Shown here in pieces: positions 8,955 to 17,353 of a DNA stretch of 64,000 nucleotides. This DNA is from Bradyrhizobium sp. WSM3983 (GTDB lineage Bacteria > Pseudomonadota > Alphaproteobacteria > Rhizobiales > Xanthobacteraceae), in the NCBI RefSeq assembly GCF_000473045.1, contig NZ_AXAY01000002.1:296296-360295 (forward strand). The letters run 5' to 3'. The stretch's first letter is position 1; the number at the start of each line of letters is the position of its first letter. A model generated the notes under the pieces. It worked only from the letters and a program-made list of their open reading frames with translations, made no database searches and had not been told where the DNA came from. The translations under genes were made by a program, and so were the position numbers.

Positions 8955-8978
8955 GGGGCGGGACCTGAGTTCCGCCCC
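8955..8978 (+). terminator. Hairpin after tctC
   Basis: The arms GGGGCGG (8955-8961) and CCGCCCC (8972-8978) are followed by C and TTGTCGTTT. This is a plausible end of the tct transcription unit, with only a weak T tract. Confidence 0.45.
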
Positions 8979-9101
8979 CTTGTCGTTTGCGCCGGAAACT
9001 CTCACTTTTCGGGGTATAATCGGGCGAGAACAGCGAATCGCCGCTGTCGCAGCGAGGGGGCGGCCGTTAAGTTCGCCGCCTTCCCCAAGGCTCATTGGCA
9101 C

Positions 9102-9896
9102 ATGCACCAGTATCAGGACCTGCTCGAGCGGATTCTTTCAGACGGCGCCGAGAAGACGGATCGGACCGGTACCGGTACGCTATCGGTATTCGGCCATCAG
9201 ATGCGCTTCAATCTGTCCGCCGGCTTTCCGATGCTGACCACGAAGCGCCTGCCGCTGAAGGCGATCGTGCACGAGCTGCTGTGGTTCCTGAAGGGCGACA
9301 CCAACATTAAATATCTGCGCGACAACGGCGTCACCATCTGGGACGAGTGGGCCGACGCCAATGGCGATCTCGGCCCGGTCTATGGCCATCAATGGCGCTC
9401 CTGGCCAGCGCCGGACGGTCGCAGTATCGACCAGATCGCTGACGTCGTCGACATGATCAAGCGCAATCCGGACTCGCGCCGGTTGATCGTCTCGGCCTGG
9501 AATCCGGCCGAGGTCGACAAGATGGCGCTGCCGCCGTGTCACTGCCTGTTCCAGTTCTATGTCGCCAACGGAAAACTGTCGTGCCAGCTCTATCAGCGTT
9601 CGGCCGACGTGTTCCTCGGTGTGCCCTTCAACATCGCATCCTACGCGCTGCTCACCCTGATGGTCGCGCAGGTCACGGGACTGAAGCCCGGCGACTTCGT
9701 GCACTCGCTCGGCGACACCCATCTCTATTCCAACCATCTGGAACAGGCGCGGCTTCAGCTCACGCGCGCGCCGCGTGCGCTGCCGGTGATGCGGATCAAT
9801 CCTGAGGTGAAGGATATCTTCTCCTTCCGTTACGAGGATTTCGAGCTCGTCGGCTACGATCCGCATCCGCATATCAAGGCGGAAGTCGCGGTATAG
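9102..9896 (+). CDS. thyA: Thymidylate synthase
   Basis: A 264-residue enzyme, the same length as E. coli ThyA, that methylates dUMP to dTMP using methylene-tetrahydrofolate. The catalytic cysteine motif [12 protein letters not shown] is present, with [16 protein letters not shown] and the C-terminal [13 protein letters not shown] chose the ATG at 9102 ([12 protein letters not shown]); the open frame extends upstream to 8898 but nothing in that extension looks conserved. It is followed within 5 bp by a GNAT gene and then folA, so dihydrofolate made here is recycled by the third gene of the same unit. Confidence 0.97.
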   Translation: MHQYQDLLERILSDGAEKTDRTGTGTLSVFGHQMRFNLSAGFPMLTTKRLPLKAIVHELLWFLKGDTNIKYLRDNGVTIWDEWADANGDLGPVYGHQWRSWPAPDGRSIDQIADVVDMIKRNPDSRRLIVSAWNPAEVDKMALPPCHCLFQFYVANGKLSCQLYQRSADVFLGVPFNIASYALLTLMVAQVTGLKPGDFVHSLGDTHLYSNHLEQARLQLTRAPRALPVMRINPEVKDIFSFRYEDFELVGYDPHPHIKAEVAV

Positions 9897-9901
9897 CTCC
9901 G

Positions 9902-10387
9902 ATGTCGCTGACCATCCGCCGCGCGCGTCCGGGCGAAGCCGGGCTCGTTCTCTCCTTCATCCGCGAGCTTGCAGAGTACGAAAAGCTCTCACATGAGGTC
10001 GAGGCGACGGAGCAGATGATCGCGGAAGCGCTCTTTAGCGACAATCCGCGGCTCTATTGCGCACTGGCCGAATGGAACGACGAGCCCGTCGGCTTCGCGG
10101 TCTGGTTCGCGAATTTCTCGACCTTCAGCGGCCGCTACGGCATCTATCTCGAAGACTTGTATGTGCGGCCGTCGCATCGGGGCAAGGGCCTCGGCAAGGC
10201 GCTGCTGGTCTATCTGGCCAGGGAATGCGTCGACAACGGCTGGTCGCGGCTGCAATGGGCGGTGCTCGACTGGAACGCGCCGTCGATCGCATTCTACAAA
10301 TCGCTCGGCGCCGTGATGCTGGACGACTGGACGCTGTGCCGCGTCAGTGGTCCTGCCTTGACGCGACTTGCGGGGAGCGGAACCTGA
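9902..10387 (+). CDS. GNAT family N-acetyltransferase (SSAT-like)
   Basis: A 161-residue acetyl-CoA-dependent acetyltransferase. The acetyl-CoA pyrophosphate loop reads RGKGLGKALL, preceded by the strand GIYLEDLYVRPSHRG and followed by LDWNAPSIAFYKSLGA. This layout is close to diamine/spermidine acetyltransferases and other small-amine acetylators, but the substrate is not determined. It sits between thyA and folA; its stop overlaps the folA start (TGATG). The link to folate metabolism is only positional. Confidence 0.88.
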   Translation: MSLTIRRARPGEAGLVLSFIRELAEYEKLSHEVEATEQMIAEALFSDNPRLYCALAEWNDEPVGFAVWFANFSTFSGRYGIYLEDLYVRPSHRGKGLGKALLVYLARECVDNGWSRLQWAVLDWNAPSIAFYKSLGAVMLDDWTLCRVSGPALTRLAGSGT

Positions 10388-10896
10388 TGGAGATCGTCTT
10401 TGTCGTCGCGATTGCGGAGAACGGCGTCATCGGCGCCGGCAAGGCGATCCCGTGGCGATTGAAATCCGACATGGCGCGCTTCAAGGCGCTCACCATCGGC
10501 AAGCCCGTGATCATGGGCCGCAAGACCTTCGAATCCCTGCGCCGGCCGCTTCCGAACCGCACCAACATCGTCATCACGCGCGATGCAGCCTATCGCGCCG
10601 CCGGCGCTGTCGTCACGACATCGGCGGCAGATGCGGGCGCGGTTGCGCTTGGTGATGCCCTGCGGCGTCCAGCCGCTGAAATCGCGGTGATCGGCGGCGC
10701 CGAAATCTACCGGCAATGGCTCGATCGCGCCGACCGCCTCGAGATAACTGAAGTGCATGCGCGGCCGGACGGCGACACGCATTTCGACATCGACAAGGCG
10801 CAGTGGTATGAGACGGAGCGCGTCCGCCATCCGGCCGGACCCGAGGACAGCGCCGACTTCTCCTATGTGACATATCGTCGGCGGCCGTCTCATTAA
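10387..10896 (+). CDS. folA: Dihydrofolate reductase
   Basis: A 169-residue enzyme that reduces dihydrofolate to tetrahydrofolate with NADPH. Family motifs are VAIAENGVIGAGKAIPWRLKSD near the start, VIMGRKTFESL for the nucleotide-binding region and AEIAVIGGAEIYRQWL near the C-terminal half. The ATG at 10387 shares a base with the stop of the GNAT gene. It closes the thymidylate cycle with thyA two genes upstream. Confidence 0.96.
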   Translation: MEIVFVVAIAENGVIGAGKAIPWRLKSDMARFKALTIGKPVIMGRKTFESLRRPLPNRTNIVITRDAAYRAAGAVVTTSAADAGAVALGDALRRPAAEIAVIGGAEIYRQWLDRADRLEITEVHARPDGDTHFDIDKAQWYETERVRHPAGPEDSADFSYVTYRRRPSH

Positions 10897-11053
10897 CTCC
10901 ATTCGCCAATGTTTACATTGACTTTTCCGCCCCCGAGCATAGCTCGTGGGTCGGTCAGCTTGCGTTGTAAGGGTCCTTTCGGTCCCCTATAAAGCCGGAC
11001 CGGACAATGCGGGCCGGCTAGTTTCAGTCCCGGTCTGCCGAGGAGAGCGTCGA

Positions 11054-12187
11054 ATGCCGTGGAAGAATCAGGGCGGTGGCCCGTGGGGCTCGGGTCCGAA
11101 AGGACCGTGGGGCTCAGGCCCGCAACCGGTCGGGCCGAGGCCGCCGGATCTGGAGGACCTTCTGCGGCGCGGCCAGGACCGGCTCCAGCAGATCATGCCG
11201 GGTGGCTATTTCTCCGGCATCGGCATCACGCTGATCCTGCTCATCGTCGTCGCGCTCTGGCTGCTGTCGGGCTTCTTCCGCGTGCAGTCCGAAGAGCAGG
11301 GCGTCGTGCTGCGCTTTGGCAAGCATGTGCGCACCGTTGACCCGGGCCTGAACTATCATCTGCCCTATCCGATCGAGACGGTGCTGCTGCCGAAGGCGCT
11401 GCGCGTGTCCACCATTTCCATCGGCATGACGCTGATCGACGATCCGGCCCGCCGCGGCCGCTCGATCCGTGACGTGCCGGAAGAGAGCCTGATGCTGACC
11501 GGCGACGAGAACATCGTCGATGTCGACTTCACCGTGCTGTGGCGCATCAAGCCCAACGGCGTCGGCAACTTCCTGTTCAACATCCAGAACCCCGAGGGCA
11601 CCGTGAAGGCGGTCGCTGAAAGCGCGATGCGCGAGGTGATCGGCCGCTCCAACATCCAGCCGATCCTGACCGGCGCGCGGACGCAGACCGAGACCACCGT
11701 GCAGGATCTGATGCAGAAGACGCTCGACGGCTACGGCGCCGGCATCCAGATCACCCAGGTGCAGATGCAGAAGGTCGATCCGCCAGCGCAGGTGATCGAT
11801 GCGTTCCGCGACGTGCAGGCGGCGCGCGCCAATCTGGAGCAGTTGCAGAATGAAGCGCAGACCTATGCCAACAAGATCGTGCCGGAAGCGCGCGGCAACG
11901 CGGCGCGGATCCTGCAGGCCGCTGAAGGCTACAAGGAGCAGGCGGTCGCCGAGGCCAAAGGCCAGAGCTCGCGCTTCCTGAAGGTGTACGAGGAATACAA
12001 GAAGGCGCCCGACGTGACGCGTGAACGGATCTATCTGGAGACGATGGAGCGCGTGCTCGGCGGCTCGGACAAGCTGATTTATGACGGAGGCCCTTCGGGC
12101 CAGGGCGTCGTGCCCTACCTGCCCCTCAACGAATTGTCGGCCAAGAAGCCCACGACGGGCCAGCAGTCGAGCGGAGGCGCAAGATGA
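11054..12187 (+). CDS. hflK: FtsH protease modulator HflK
   Basis: A 377-residue SPFH/band-7 membrane protein. It has a Gly/Pro/Trp-rich cytoplasmic N-terminus (about residues 1-50), one transmembrane helix (about 55-75) and a large periplasmic SPFH domain with a coiled region rich in Glu/Ala. HflK and HflC assemble into a cage around the FtsH protease and modulate it. The ATG at 11054 starts MPWKNQGGGPWG, typical of HflK. It overlaps hflC by 4 bp (ATGA). Confidence 0.96.
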   Translation: MPWKNQGGGPWGSGPKGPWGSGPQPVGPRPPDLEDLLRRGQDRLQQIMPGGYFSGIGITLILLIVVALWLLSGFFRVQSEEQGVVLRFGKHVRTVDPGLNYHLPYPIETVLLPKALRVSTISIGMTLIDDPARRGRSIRDVPEESLMLTGDENIVDVDFTVLWRIKPNGVGNFLFNIQNPEGTVKAVAESAMREVIGRSNIQPILTGARTQTETTVQDLMQKTLDGYGAGIQITQVQMQKVDPPAQVIDAFRDVQAARANLEQLQNEAQTYANKIVPEARGNAARILQAAEGYKEQAVAEAKGQSSRFLKVYEEYKKAPDVTRERIYLETMERVLGGSDKLIYDGGPSGQGVVPYLPLNELSAKKPTTGQQSSGGAR

Positions 12188-13080
12188 GGTCTCCGGTTAC
12201 AGGCATCGTCGCGCTGCTCGCGGCGCTTCTGGTCGCGATCGTCGCCTACATGTCGCTGTTCACGGTGCAGCAGACCGAGCAGACCATCGTGCTGCAATTC
12301 GGTAAGCCCGTGGACGTCGTCACCGACCCGGGGCTGCACTTCAAGGCGCCCTGGAATTCCGTGATCAACATCGACAAGCGGATCCTCGACCTCGAGAACC
12401 CGTCGCAGGAGGTCATTGCCTCCGACCAGAAGCGGCTCGTGGTCGACGCCTTTGCGCGCTACCGCATCAAGGACGCGCTGCGCTTCTACCAGAGCGTCGG
12501 CTCGATCCAGGCGGCGAACCTCCAGCTCACCTCACTCTTGAACGCGGCGCTGCGCCGCGTGCTCGGTGAGGTCAACTTCATCACTGTGGTGCGTGATGAG
12601 CGCGAGAAGCTGATGGGGCGCATCCGCGAGCAGCTCGACCACGAGGCCGACGGTTACGGCATCGAGGTCGTCGACGTCCGGATCCGCCGCGCCGATCTGC
12701 CGGAGCAGAACAGCCAGGCGGTCTACCAGCGCATGCAGACCGAGCGTCAGCGTGAAGCGGCCGAGTTCCGTGCACAGGGCGGTCAGAAGGCGCAGGAGAT
12801 CCGCTCCAAGGCCGATCGCGAGGCAACCGTGATCATTGCCGAGGCGAATTCGACCGCCGAGCAGACGCGCGGCGTGGGCGATGCCGAACGCAACCGCCTG
12901 TTCGCCGAAGCCTATGGCAAGGATGCTGACTTCTTCGCCTTCTACCGGTCGATGACGGCCTATGAGAACGGGCTGAAGCCCAACGACACCCGCTTCCTGC
13001 TGCGGCCGGACTCGGATTTCTTCCGGTATTTTGGTAACCCGTCGGGCAAGACGGCGACCGAGACGCCGGCGAAACCGTAA
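12184..13080 (+). CDS. hflC: Protease modulator HflC
   Basis: A 298-residue SPFH protein with an N-terminal membrane anchor (about residues 7-26), the partner of HflK. The opening FTVQQTEQTIVLQFGKPV and the DVRIRRADLPEQNSQAVYQR segment are characteristic. The start overlaps hflK by ATGA, so the two subunits are translationally coupled. A hairpin follows the stop, then a DUF2065 gene and a DegP-like protease, a periplasmic quality-control neighbourhood. Confidence 0.96.
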   Translation: MRSPVTGIVALLAALLVAIVAYMSLFTVQQTEQTIVLQFGKPVDVVTDPGLHFKAPWNSVINIDKRILDLENPSQEVIASDQKRLVVDAFARYRIKDALRFYQSVGSIQAANLQLTSLLNAALRRVLGEVNFITVVRDEREKLMGRIREQLDHEADGYGIEVVDVRIRRADLPEQNSQAVYQRMQTERQREAAEFRAQGGQKAQEIRSKADREATVIIAEANSTAEQTRGVGDAERNRLFAEAYGKDADFFAFYRSMTAYENGLKPNDTRFLLRPDSDFFRYFGNPSGKTATETPAKP

Positions 13081-13087
13081 GCTAGAC

Positions 13088-13112
13088 AAGGGCGGCAGGT
13101 TTGGCCGCCCTT
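13088..13112 (+). terminator. Hairpin after hflC
   Basis: The arms AAGGGCGGC and GCCGCCCTT are perfectly complementary across a 7-nt loop. The T tract is poor, so it may end only part of the transcripts before the DUF2065 gene. Confidence 0.5.
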
Positions 13113-13151
13113 CGTCCAGACAAGAACAGCGCCACGGGAGGTTCCAATCCG

Positions 13152-13358
13152 ATGAGGTCCATTGCGTTCGCCGACTTCCTCATCGGCTTAGGCATCCTGT
13201 TCGTGCTGGAAGGCTTGATGTTCGCGGCCAGTCCGAACTGGATGCGCAAGGCTATGAAGAGCGCTATCGCCACGCCGGACAATATCCTGCGGGTGGTCGG
13301 GATCGGCTCGGCCGTGGCCGGCCTGATCCTGATCTGGGTGATGCGACGTCCGATCTAG
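13152..13358 (+). CDS. DUF2065 small membrane protein
   Basis: A 68-residue protein with two predicted transmembrane helices (about residues 4-24 and 45-63). DUF2065 proteins (E. coli YjeT) lie downstream of hflC in many proteobacteria, as here. The function is unknown; the conserved position suggests a link with the HflKC-FtsH complex. I chose the ATG at 13152 (MRSIAFADFLIGLG), preceded by a GGGAGG site. Confidence 0.85.
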   Translation: MRSIAFADFLIGLGILFVLEGLMFAASPNWMRKAMKSAIATPDNILRVVGIGSAVAGLILIWVMRRPI

Positions 13359-13501
13359 TCGTCGCGCCAACGCCAAAGTGAAGGCGAGAGGCGGGTTTTC
13401 GCCGTATTGTTCGGGTCTTGAGGCCCGTTAAGCTCCGCGCTTGCGCCATCCCCCCGTTCGAGCGCAGTCTTGAGGCCGAATCCTATTCTCTGGAGATCAC
13501 A

Positions 13502-15025
13502 ATGACCGCTGCCACCATTGCCCCGACCCGCTTGCGCCATAGTGCGCGACTTGGCGTCCGATTTGGGCTGGTCGCGCTCGCGATCGGCGCTTTCAGTGCG
13601 TTCGGCTCGCCGGCGCAGGCGCGCGGACCAGAGGGTATCGCCGACGTCGCCGAGAAGGTGATCGACGCGGTCGTCAACATCTCGACCTCGCAGACGGTCG
13701 AGGCCAAGGGTGGTGGCGGGGGCAGCAACACCATGCCGCAACTGCCGCCCGGCTCGCCCTTCGAGGAATTCTTCGACGACTTCTTCAAGAACCGCAAAGG
13801 CCCTGGCGGTGGCAGCAAGGGCGGCGAGAACATCCAGCCGCGCAAGACCAACTCGCTCGGAAGCGGCTTCATCGTCGACACTTCCGGCGTCGTCGTGACC
13901 AACAACCACGTCATCGCCGATGCTGACGAGATCAATGTCATCCTCAACGACGGCACCAAGATCAAGGCCGACCTCGTCGGTGTCGACAAGAAGACCGACC
14001 TTGCCGTCTTGAAGTTCAAGCCGTCGAAGCCGCTCGTCTCGGTGAAGTTCGGCGACTCCGACAAGCTGCGCCTCGGCGACTGGGTCGTCGCGATCGGCAA
14101 CCCCTTCAGCCTCGGCGGCACGGTGACCGCGGGCATCGTCTCGGCCAAGAACCGCGACATCTCCTCGGGGCCCTATGACAGCTACATCCAGACCGACGCC
14201 GCCATCAATCGGGGCAATTCCGGCGGTCCGCTGTTCAACCTCGATGGCGATGTCGTCGGCGTCAACACCCTGATCATCTCGCCCTCCGGCGGCTCGATCG
14301 GCATCGGCTTTGCCGTGCCGTCGAAGACGGTCGCGGGCGTCGTCGACCAGCTTCGCCAGTTCGGTGAATTGCGCCGCGGCTGGCTCGGGGTGCGCATCCA
14401 GAGCGTCACCGACGAGATCGCCGAGAGCCTCAACATCAAGCCGGCGCGCGGTGCGCTGGTTGCAGGCGTCGATGACAAGGGCCCGGCCAAGCCGGCGGGC
14501 ATCGAGCCCGGCGACGTCGTCGTCAAATTCGACGGCAAGGACGTCAAGGACCCGAAGGACCTGTCCCGCGTCGTCGCTGACACCGCGGTCGGCAAGGAGG
14601 TCGACGTCATCATCATCCGCAAGGGCGAGGAGCAGACCAAGAAGGTCACGCTCGGCCGCCTGCAGGATCCCGACAAGGTCCAGGCTGTGGTGAAAACCGA
14701 CGAGCCGCCGCCGGAGAAGCTGGTGACGCAGAAGGCGCTCGGCCTCGATCTCGCCGTGCTGAACAAGGATCTGCGCACGCGCTACAAGATCAAGGACACC
14801 GTCAAGGGTGTGGTCGTCACCAATGTCGATGCCAGTTCGGATGCTGCCGAGAAGCGGCTCTCCGCCGGTGACGTCATCGTCGAAGTCGCGCAGGAAGCGG
14901 TCGCGAGCGGCGCCGACATCCAGAAGCGGGTCGACCAGCTCAAGAAGGACGGCAAGAAGTCCGTATTGCTGCTGGTCTCGAACGGCGACGGCGAACTGCG
15001 CTTTGTGGCGCTGAGCGTGCAGTAG
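13502..15025 (+). CDS. DegP/HtrA family periplasmic serine endoprotease
   Basis: A 507-residue Do-type protease. A signal peptide (about 1-40, ending PAQA) precedes a trypsin-like domain with H136 (TNNHVIAD), D166 (KKTDLAVL) and S240 (RGNSGGPL), then two PDZ domains. A Gly-rich linker with an acidic Phe-rich patch (FEEFFDDFF) lies at about 70-115. It degrades or refolds misfolded envelope proteins. It follows hflKC and the DUF2065 gene on the same strand. DegP, DegQ and MucD cannot be told apart here. Confidence 0.94.
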   Translation: MTAATIAPTRLRHSARLGVRFGLVALAIGAFSAFGSPAQARGPEGIADVAEKVIDAVVNISTSQTVEAKGGGGGSNTMPQLPPGSPFEEFFDDFFKNRKGPGGGSKGGENIQPRKTNSLGSGFIVDTSGVVVTNNHVIADADEINVILNDGTKIKADLVGVDKKTDLAVLKFKPSKPLVSVKFGDSDKLRLGDWVVAIGNPFSLGGTVTAGIVSAKNRDISSGPYDSYIQTDAAINRGNSGGPLFNLDGDVVGVNTLIISPSGGSIGIGFAVPSKTVAGVVDQLRQFGELRRGWLGVRIQSVTDEIAESLNIKPARGALVAGVDDKGPAKPAGIEPGDVVVKFDGKDVKDPKDLSRVVADTAVGKEVDVIIIRKGEEQTKKVTLGRLQDPDKVQAVVKTDEPPPEKLVTQKALGLDLAVLNKDLRTRYKIKDTVKGVVVTNVDASSDAAEKRLSAGDVIVEVAQEAVASGADIQKRVDQLKKDGKKSVLLLVSNGDGELRFVALSVQ

Positions 15026-15050
15026 GGGGCAGCGCAGTCCCACACTCACT

Positions 15051-15152
15051 GTCATGCCCCGGCTTGACCGGGGCATCCAGTACGCCGAGGCTTCTCGGTT
15101 AAAGCACTGCCGCCTCTGGAATACTGGATCACCCGCTTTCGCGGGTGATGAC
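15051..15152. repeat. Intergenic palindromic repeat
   Basis: Nested inverted repeats are visible. The outer GTCAT pairs with ATGAC, inner ATCCAGTA pairs with TACTGGAT, and each side carries its own hairpin (GCCCCGGCTTGACCGGGGC and CACCCGCTTTCGCGGGTG). It lies between the convergent protease and serB genes and could act as a bidirectional terminator. The form is typical of REP/BIME-like elements. Confidence 0.7.
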
Positions 15153-15165
15153 AGCGGAGAGGAGG

Positions 15166-16071
15166 CTACCCCTCCACGAACTCGTCGCGCCGATAGCCCT
15201 GCGCATACAGCAGCGCGGTGAGATCGCCGTGGTCGATCCGCGCCGCTGCGGCGGCCGCGACGGCCGGCTTGGCGTGATACGCCACGCCCAGTCCTGCCGC
15301 CTGGATCATCGCCAGATCATTGGCGCCGTCGCCGACGACAGCCGAATCGATGTCGTCGAGATCGAACGACTCCATCAAATCCACCAGCGTCGCCAGTTTG
15401 GCCGCGCGGCCCAGGATCGGCTCCTTCACCTCGCCGGTGAACTTACCGTCGCGCACGACGAGCTCGTTGGCGCGATTCTCCTGGAAGCCGAGCTTGGCGG
15501 CGACTGCGCTCGTGAACAGGGTGAAGCCGCCGGAGACGAGGCAGGTATAGGCGCCGTGGGCGCGCATGGTCGCGACCAATTCGCGGCCCCCCGGGGTCAG
15601 CGTGATGCGCTTGGCCAGCACCTCGTCGACGACGCCGGCGGGGAGGTCCTTCAGCAGCGCGACGCGCTCGCGCAGCGCCGGCTCGAACTCGATCTCGCCA
15701 CGCATCGCGCGTTCGGTGATAGCGGCGACGTGGGCCTTCATGCCGACGAGATCGGCGAGCTCGTCGATGCACTCCTGGCCGATCATGGTGGAATCCATGT
15801 CGGCGAGAAAAAGCTTCTTGCGCCGGACGCCGGCAGGCTGCACGACGATGTCGATGGGCAGGTCACCGCGGATCTCGCGCAACCGCTCCTCGATGGCGTG
15901 ACGGTCGCCTTCGAGGTTACTGTCGGCGCCGAAGGGAATGTCGACCGCCACCCCGTCGAACAGCCAGTGGGCCGGTGCTGCGTTGGGCAGCACGGCGCGG
16001 GCGCCGTCGACGATGGTGGAGTCGAGCGCGGGATTGTTTGGGTTGCAGATCAGCGTGGCGACGAGGGACAT
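15166..16071 (-). CDS. serB: Phosphoserine phosphatase
   Basis: A 301-residue HAD-family enzyme that makes L-serine from phosphoserine. The catalytic motif [10 protein letters not shown] puts the nucleophile at D91 and the acid at D93. Motif II is LVSGGFTLF and motif III is [12 protein letters not shown]. The N-terminal 85 residues are the usual extra domain of long SerB proteins. The gene is divergent from miaA with only 11 bp between start codons, so its promoter must lie inside the miaA coding region. Confidence 0.95.
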   Translation of the reverse strand: MSLVATLICNPNNPALDSTIVDGARAVLPNAAPAHWLFDGVAVDIPFGADSNLEGDRHAIEERLREIRGDLPIDIVVQPAGVRRKKLFLADMDSTMIGQECIDELADLVGMKAHVAAITERAMRGEIEFEPALRERVALLKDLPAGVVDEVLAKRITLTPGGRELVATMRAHGAYTCLVSGGFTLFTSAVAAKLGFQENRANELVVRDGKFTGEVKEPILGRAAKLATLVDLMESFDLDDIDSAVVGDGANDLAMIQAAGLGVAYHAKPAVAAAAAARIDHGDLTALLYAQGYRRDEFVEG

Positions 16072-16082
16072 TTGAGGTTTTC

Positions 16083-17024
16083 GTGAGCGAGAGGCATTCG
16101 AGCAAGGCCGTGCTTATCGCAGGCCCGACCGCCAGCGGCAAGTCGGCGCTGGCGCTGGAGCTTGCGCTGAGCGCGGGCGGAATCGTGATCAATGCCGATT
16201 CCATGCAGGTCTATCGCGACCTCCGCGTCATCACCGCGCGCCCAACGCAGGGTGAGGAGGCGCGCGTTCCGCATCGCCTTTATGGCCATATCGATGCCGC
16301 CGTGAATTTTTCGGCCGGCGACTGGGTGGCTGATGCCGCGAAGATGCTGGAAGAAGCGCAGGTCGAGGGCCGCCTGCCGATCTTCGTCGGCGGCACCGGG
16401 CTATATTTCAAAGCGCTCACGGCAGGTCTCTCCGTCGTGCCACCCATCCCAGCCGAAATACGCGAAAACGTCCGCGCGCGGCTGGAGCGGAACGGCGTCG
16501 AGGCGCTGCATGCGGAACTCGCGCGCCGTGATCCGCGCGCGGCCGAGCGATTGAATCTGCGCGACCGCACCAGGATTGCGCGCGCGCTCGAAGTGATCGA
16601 GGCGACCGGCCGTTCGCTGCTCGACTGGCACCATGAGGGCCAGCCGCCGCTGTTGCCAAAGGACAGTTTTCGCGCGGTGTTTCTCGCGCCCGAGCGCGAC
16701 GAGCTCTATGGCCGTATCGACGCCCGCTTCGACGCCATGCTGGACGCCGGTGCCCTGACTGAGGTCGAGCAGCTTGCTGCCCGCAACCTCGACCCGCTGC
16801 TGCCGGCCATGAAGGCCCACGGCGTGCCGGCCCTGATCCGGCATCTGCGCGGTGAGCTCAGTCTGGAGGAGGCCGCCACGATCGGCCGGGCCGACACCCG
16901 CCACTACGCCAAGCGGCAATTCACCTGGTTCCGGCACCAGCTTCCCGAATTCGAGTGGGTGAGGCCGGTGGAGGCCAGTGGATGGCTCGCGGGCGCCGCC
17001 AACGCGGCCCGGGCCGCCCGCTGA
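16083..17024 (+). CDS. miaA: tRNA dimethylallyltransferase
   Basis: A 313-residue enzyme that transfers a dimethylallyl group to A37 of tRNAs reading UNN codons. The P-loop is [19 protein letters not shown] near the start. [20 protein letters not shown] and [20 protein letters not shown] are family segments. The start is GTG at 16083 (reading [10 protein letters not shown]); the longer upstream frame is antisense to serB and not conserved-looking. It is followed by the ilv leader region. Confidence 0.94.
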   Translation: MSERHSSKAVLIAGPTASGKSALALELALSAGGIVINADSMQVYRDLRVITARPTQGEEARVPHRLYGHIDAAVNFSAGDWVADAAKMLEEAQVEGRLPIFVGGTGLYFKALTAGLSVVPPIPAEIRENVRARLERNGVEALHAELARRDPRAAERLNLRDRTRIARALEVIEATGRSLLDWHHEGQPPLLPKDSFRAVFLAPERDELYGRIDARFDAMLDAGALTEVEQLAARNLDPLLPAMKAHGVPALIRHLRGELSLEEAATIGRADTRHYAKRQFTWFRHQLPEFEWVRPVEASGWLAGAANAARAAR

Positions 17025-17118
17025 CGCGCTTTTGTCCTTCGGTTCCCGATTTTACCTCTCGCCGAACCCCGGGAACATCGCTACACTGCCAAAATCGCGC
17101 GGGAACGGCCGCTTTGCC

Positions 17119-17146
17119 TTGACATCAGGGCTTTGGTCGTTATGTT
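17119..17146 (+). promoter_or_regulatory. Promoter of the ilv leader and operon
   Basis: A consensus -35 TTGACA (17119-17124) is spaced 16 bp from a -10 TATGTT (17141-17146). The start would be near 17153, about 26 nt before the leader-peptide ATG. This is one of the clearest sigma-70-type promoters in the window. Confidence 0.75.
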
Positions 17147-17178
17147 TCGCGCAACCTTTGGGAAGCCGAGCGCCCGAC

Positions 17179-17244
17179 ATGCGTAACATTATTACCAAAC
17201 TCCTTATCGCCGTCGTACCCAGGCACACCGCCGGGGGTGGCTAG
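17179..17244 (+). CDS. Leader peptide of the ilv operon (attenuation)
   Basis: A 21-residue frame whose residues 4-13 read IITKLLIAVV. Seven of these ten codons specify Ile, Leu or Val, the end products of the pathway encoded downstream. It sits between a good promoter and an intrinsic terminator. This is the classical layout of ribosome-mediated attenuation: stalling at the branched-chain codons when charged tRNA is scarce would favour read-through. The start is ATG 17179 and the stop TAG 17242-17244. Confidence 0.85.
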   Translation: MRNIITKLLIAVVPRHTAGGG

Positions 17245-17300
17245 CTGCCATCCACATGACAGGCGGTGTGCAGGGTCCCTCTTCGGGGCCTTTTTTATTT
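17223..17300 (+). terminator. ilv attenuator: alternative stems and terminator
   Basis: A perfect 10-bp arm pair, GCACACCGCC (17223-17232) with GGCGGTGTGC (17262-17271), overlaps the end of the leader peptide. Downstream, GGTCCC (17274-17279) pairs with GGGGCC (17285-17290), followed by TTTTTTATTT. The first arm would be covered by a ribosome that finishes the leader. How the stems exclude each other is inferred, not worked out. Confidence 0.75.
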
Positions 17301-17353
17301 CCCGAACCCGACACGAACGAAGCCGCTGACAACAGCGCATCCGGAGCAAGCCA

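Noticed and set aside
13355..15076. A 573-codon minus-strand frame opposite the DegP-like gene.
   Set aside because: Antisense to a protease with complete catalytic motifs; composition is that of a codon shadow.
15051..15152. Possible tRNA or structured RNA gene, because of strong nested stems.
   Set aside because: No cloverleaf, anticodon or CCA end can be drawn; the pattern is that of a REP-like intergenic palindrome.
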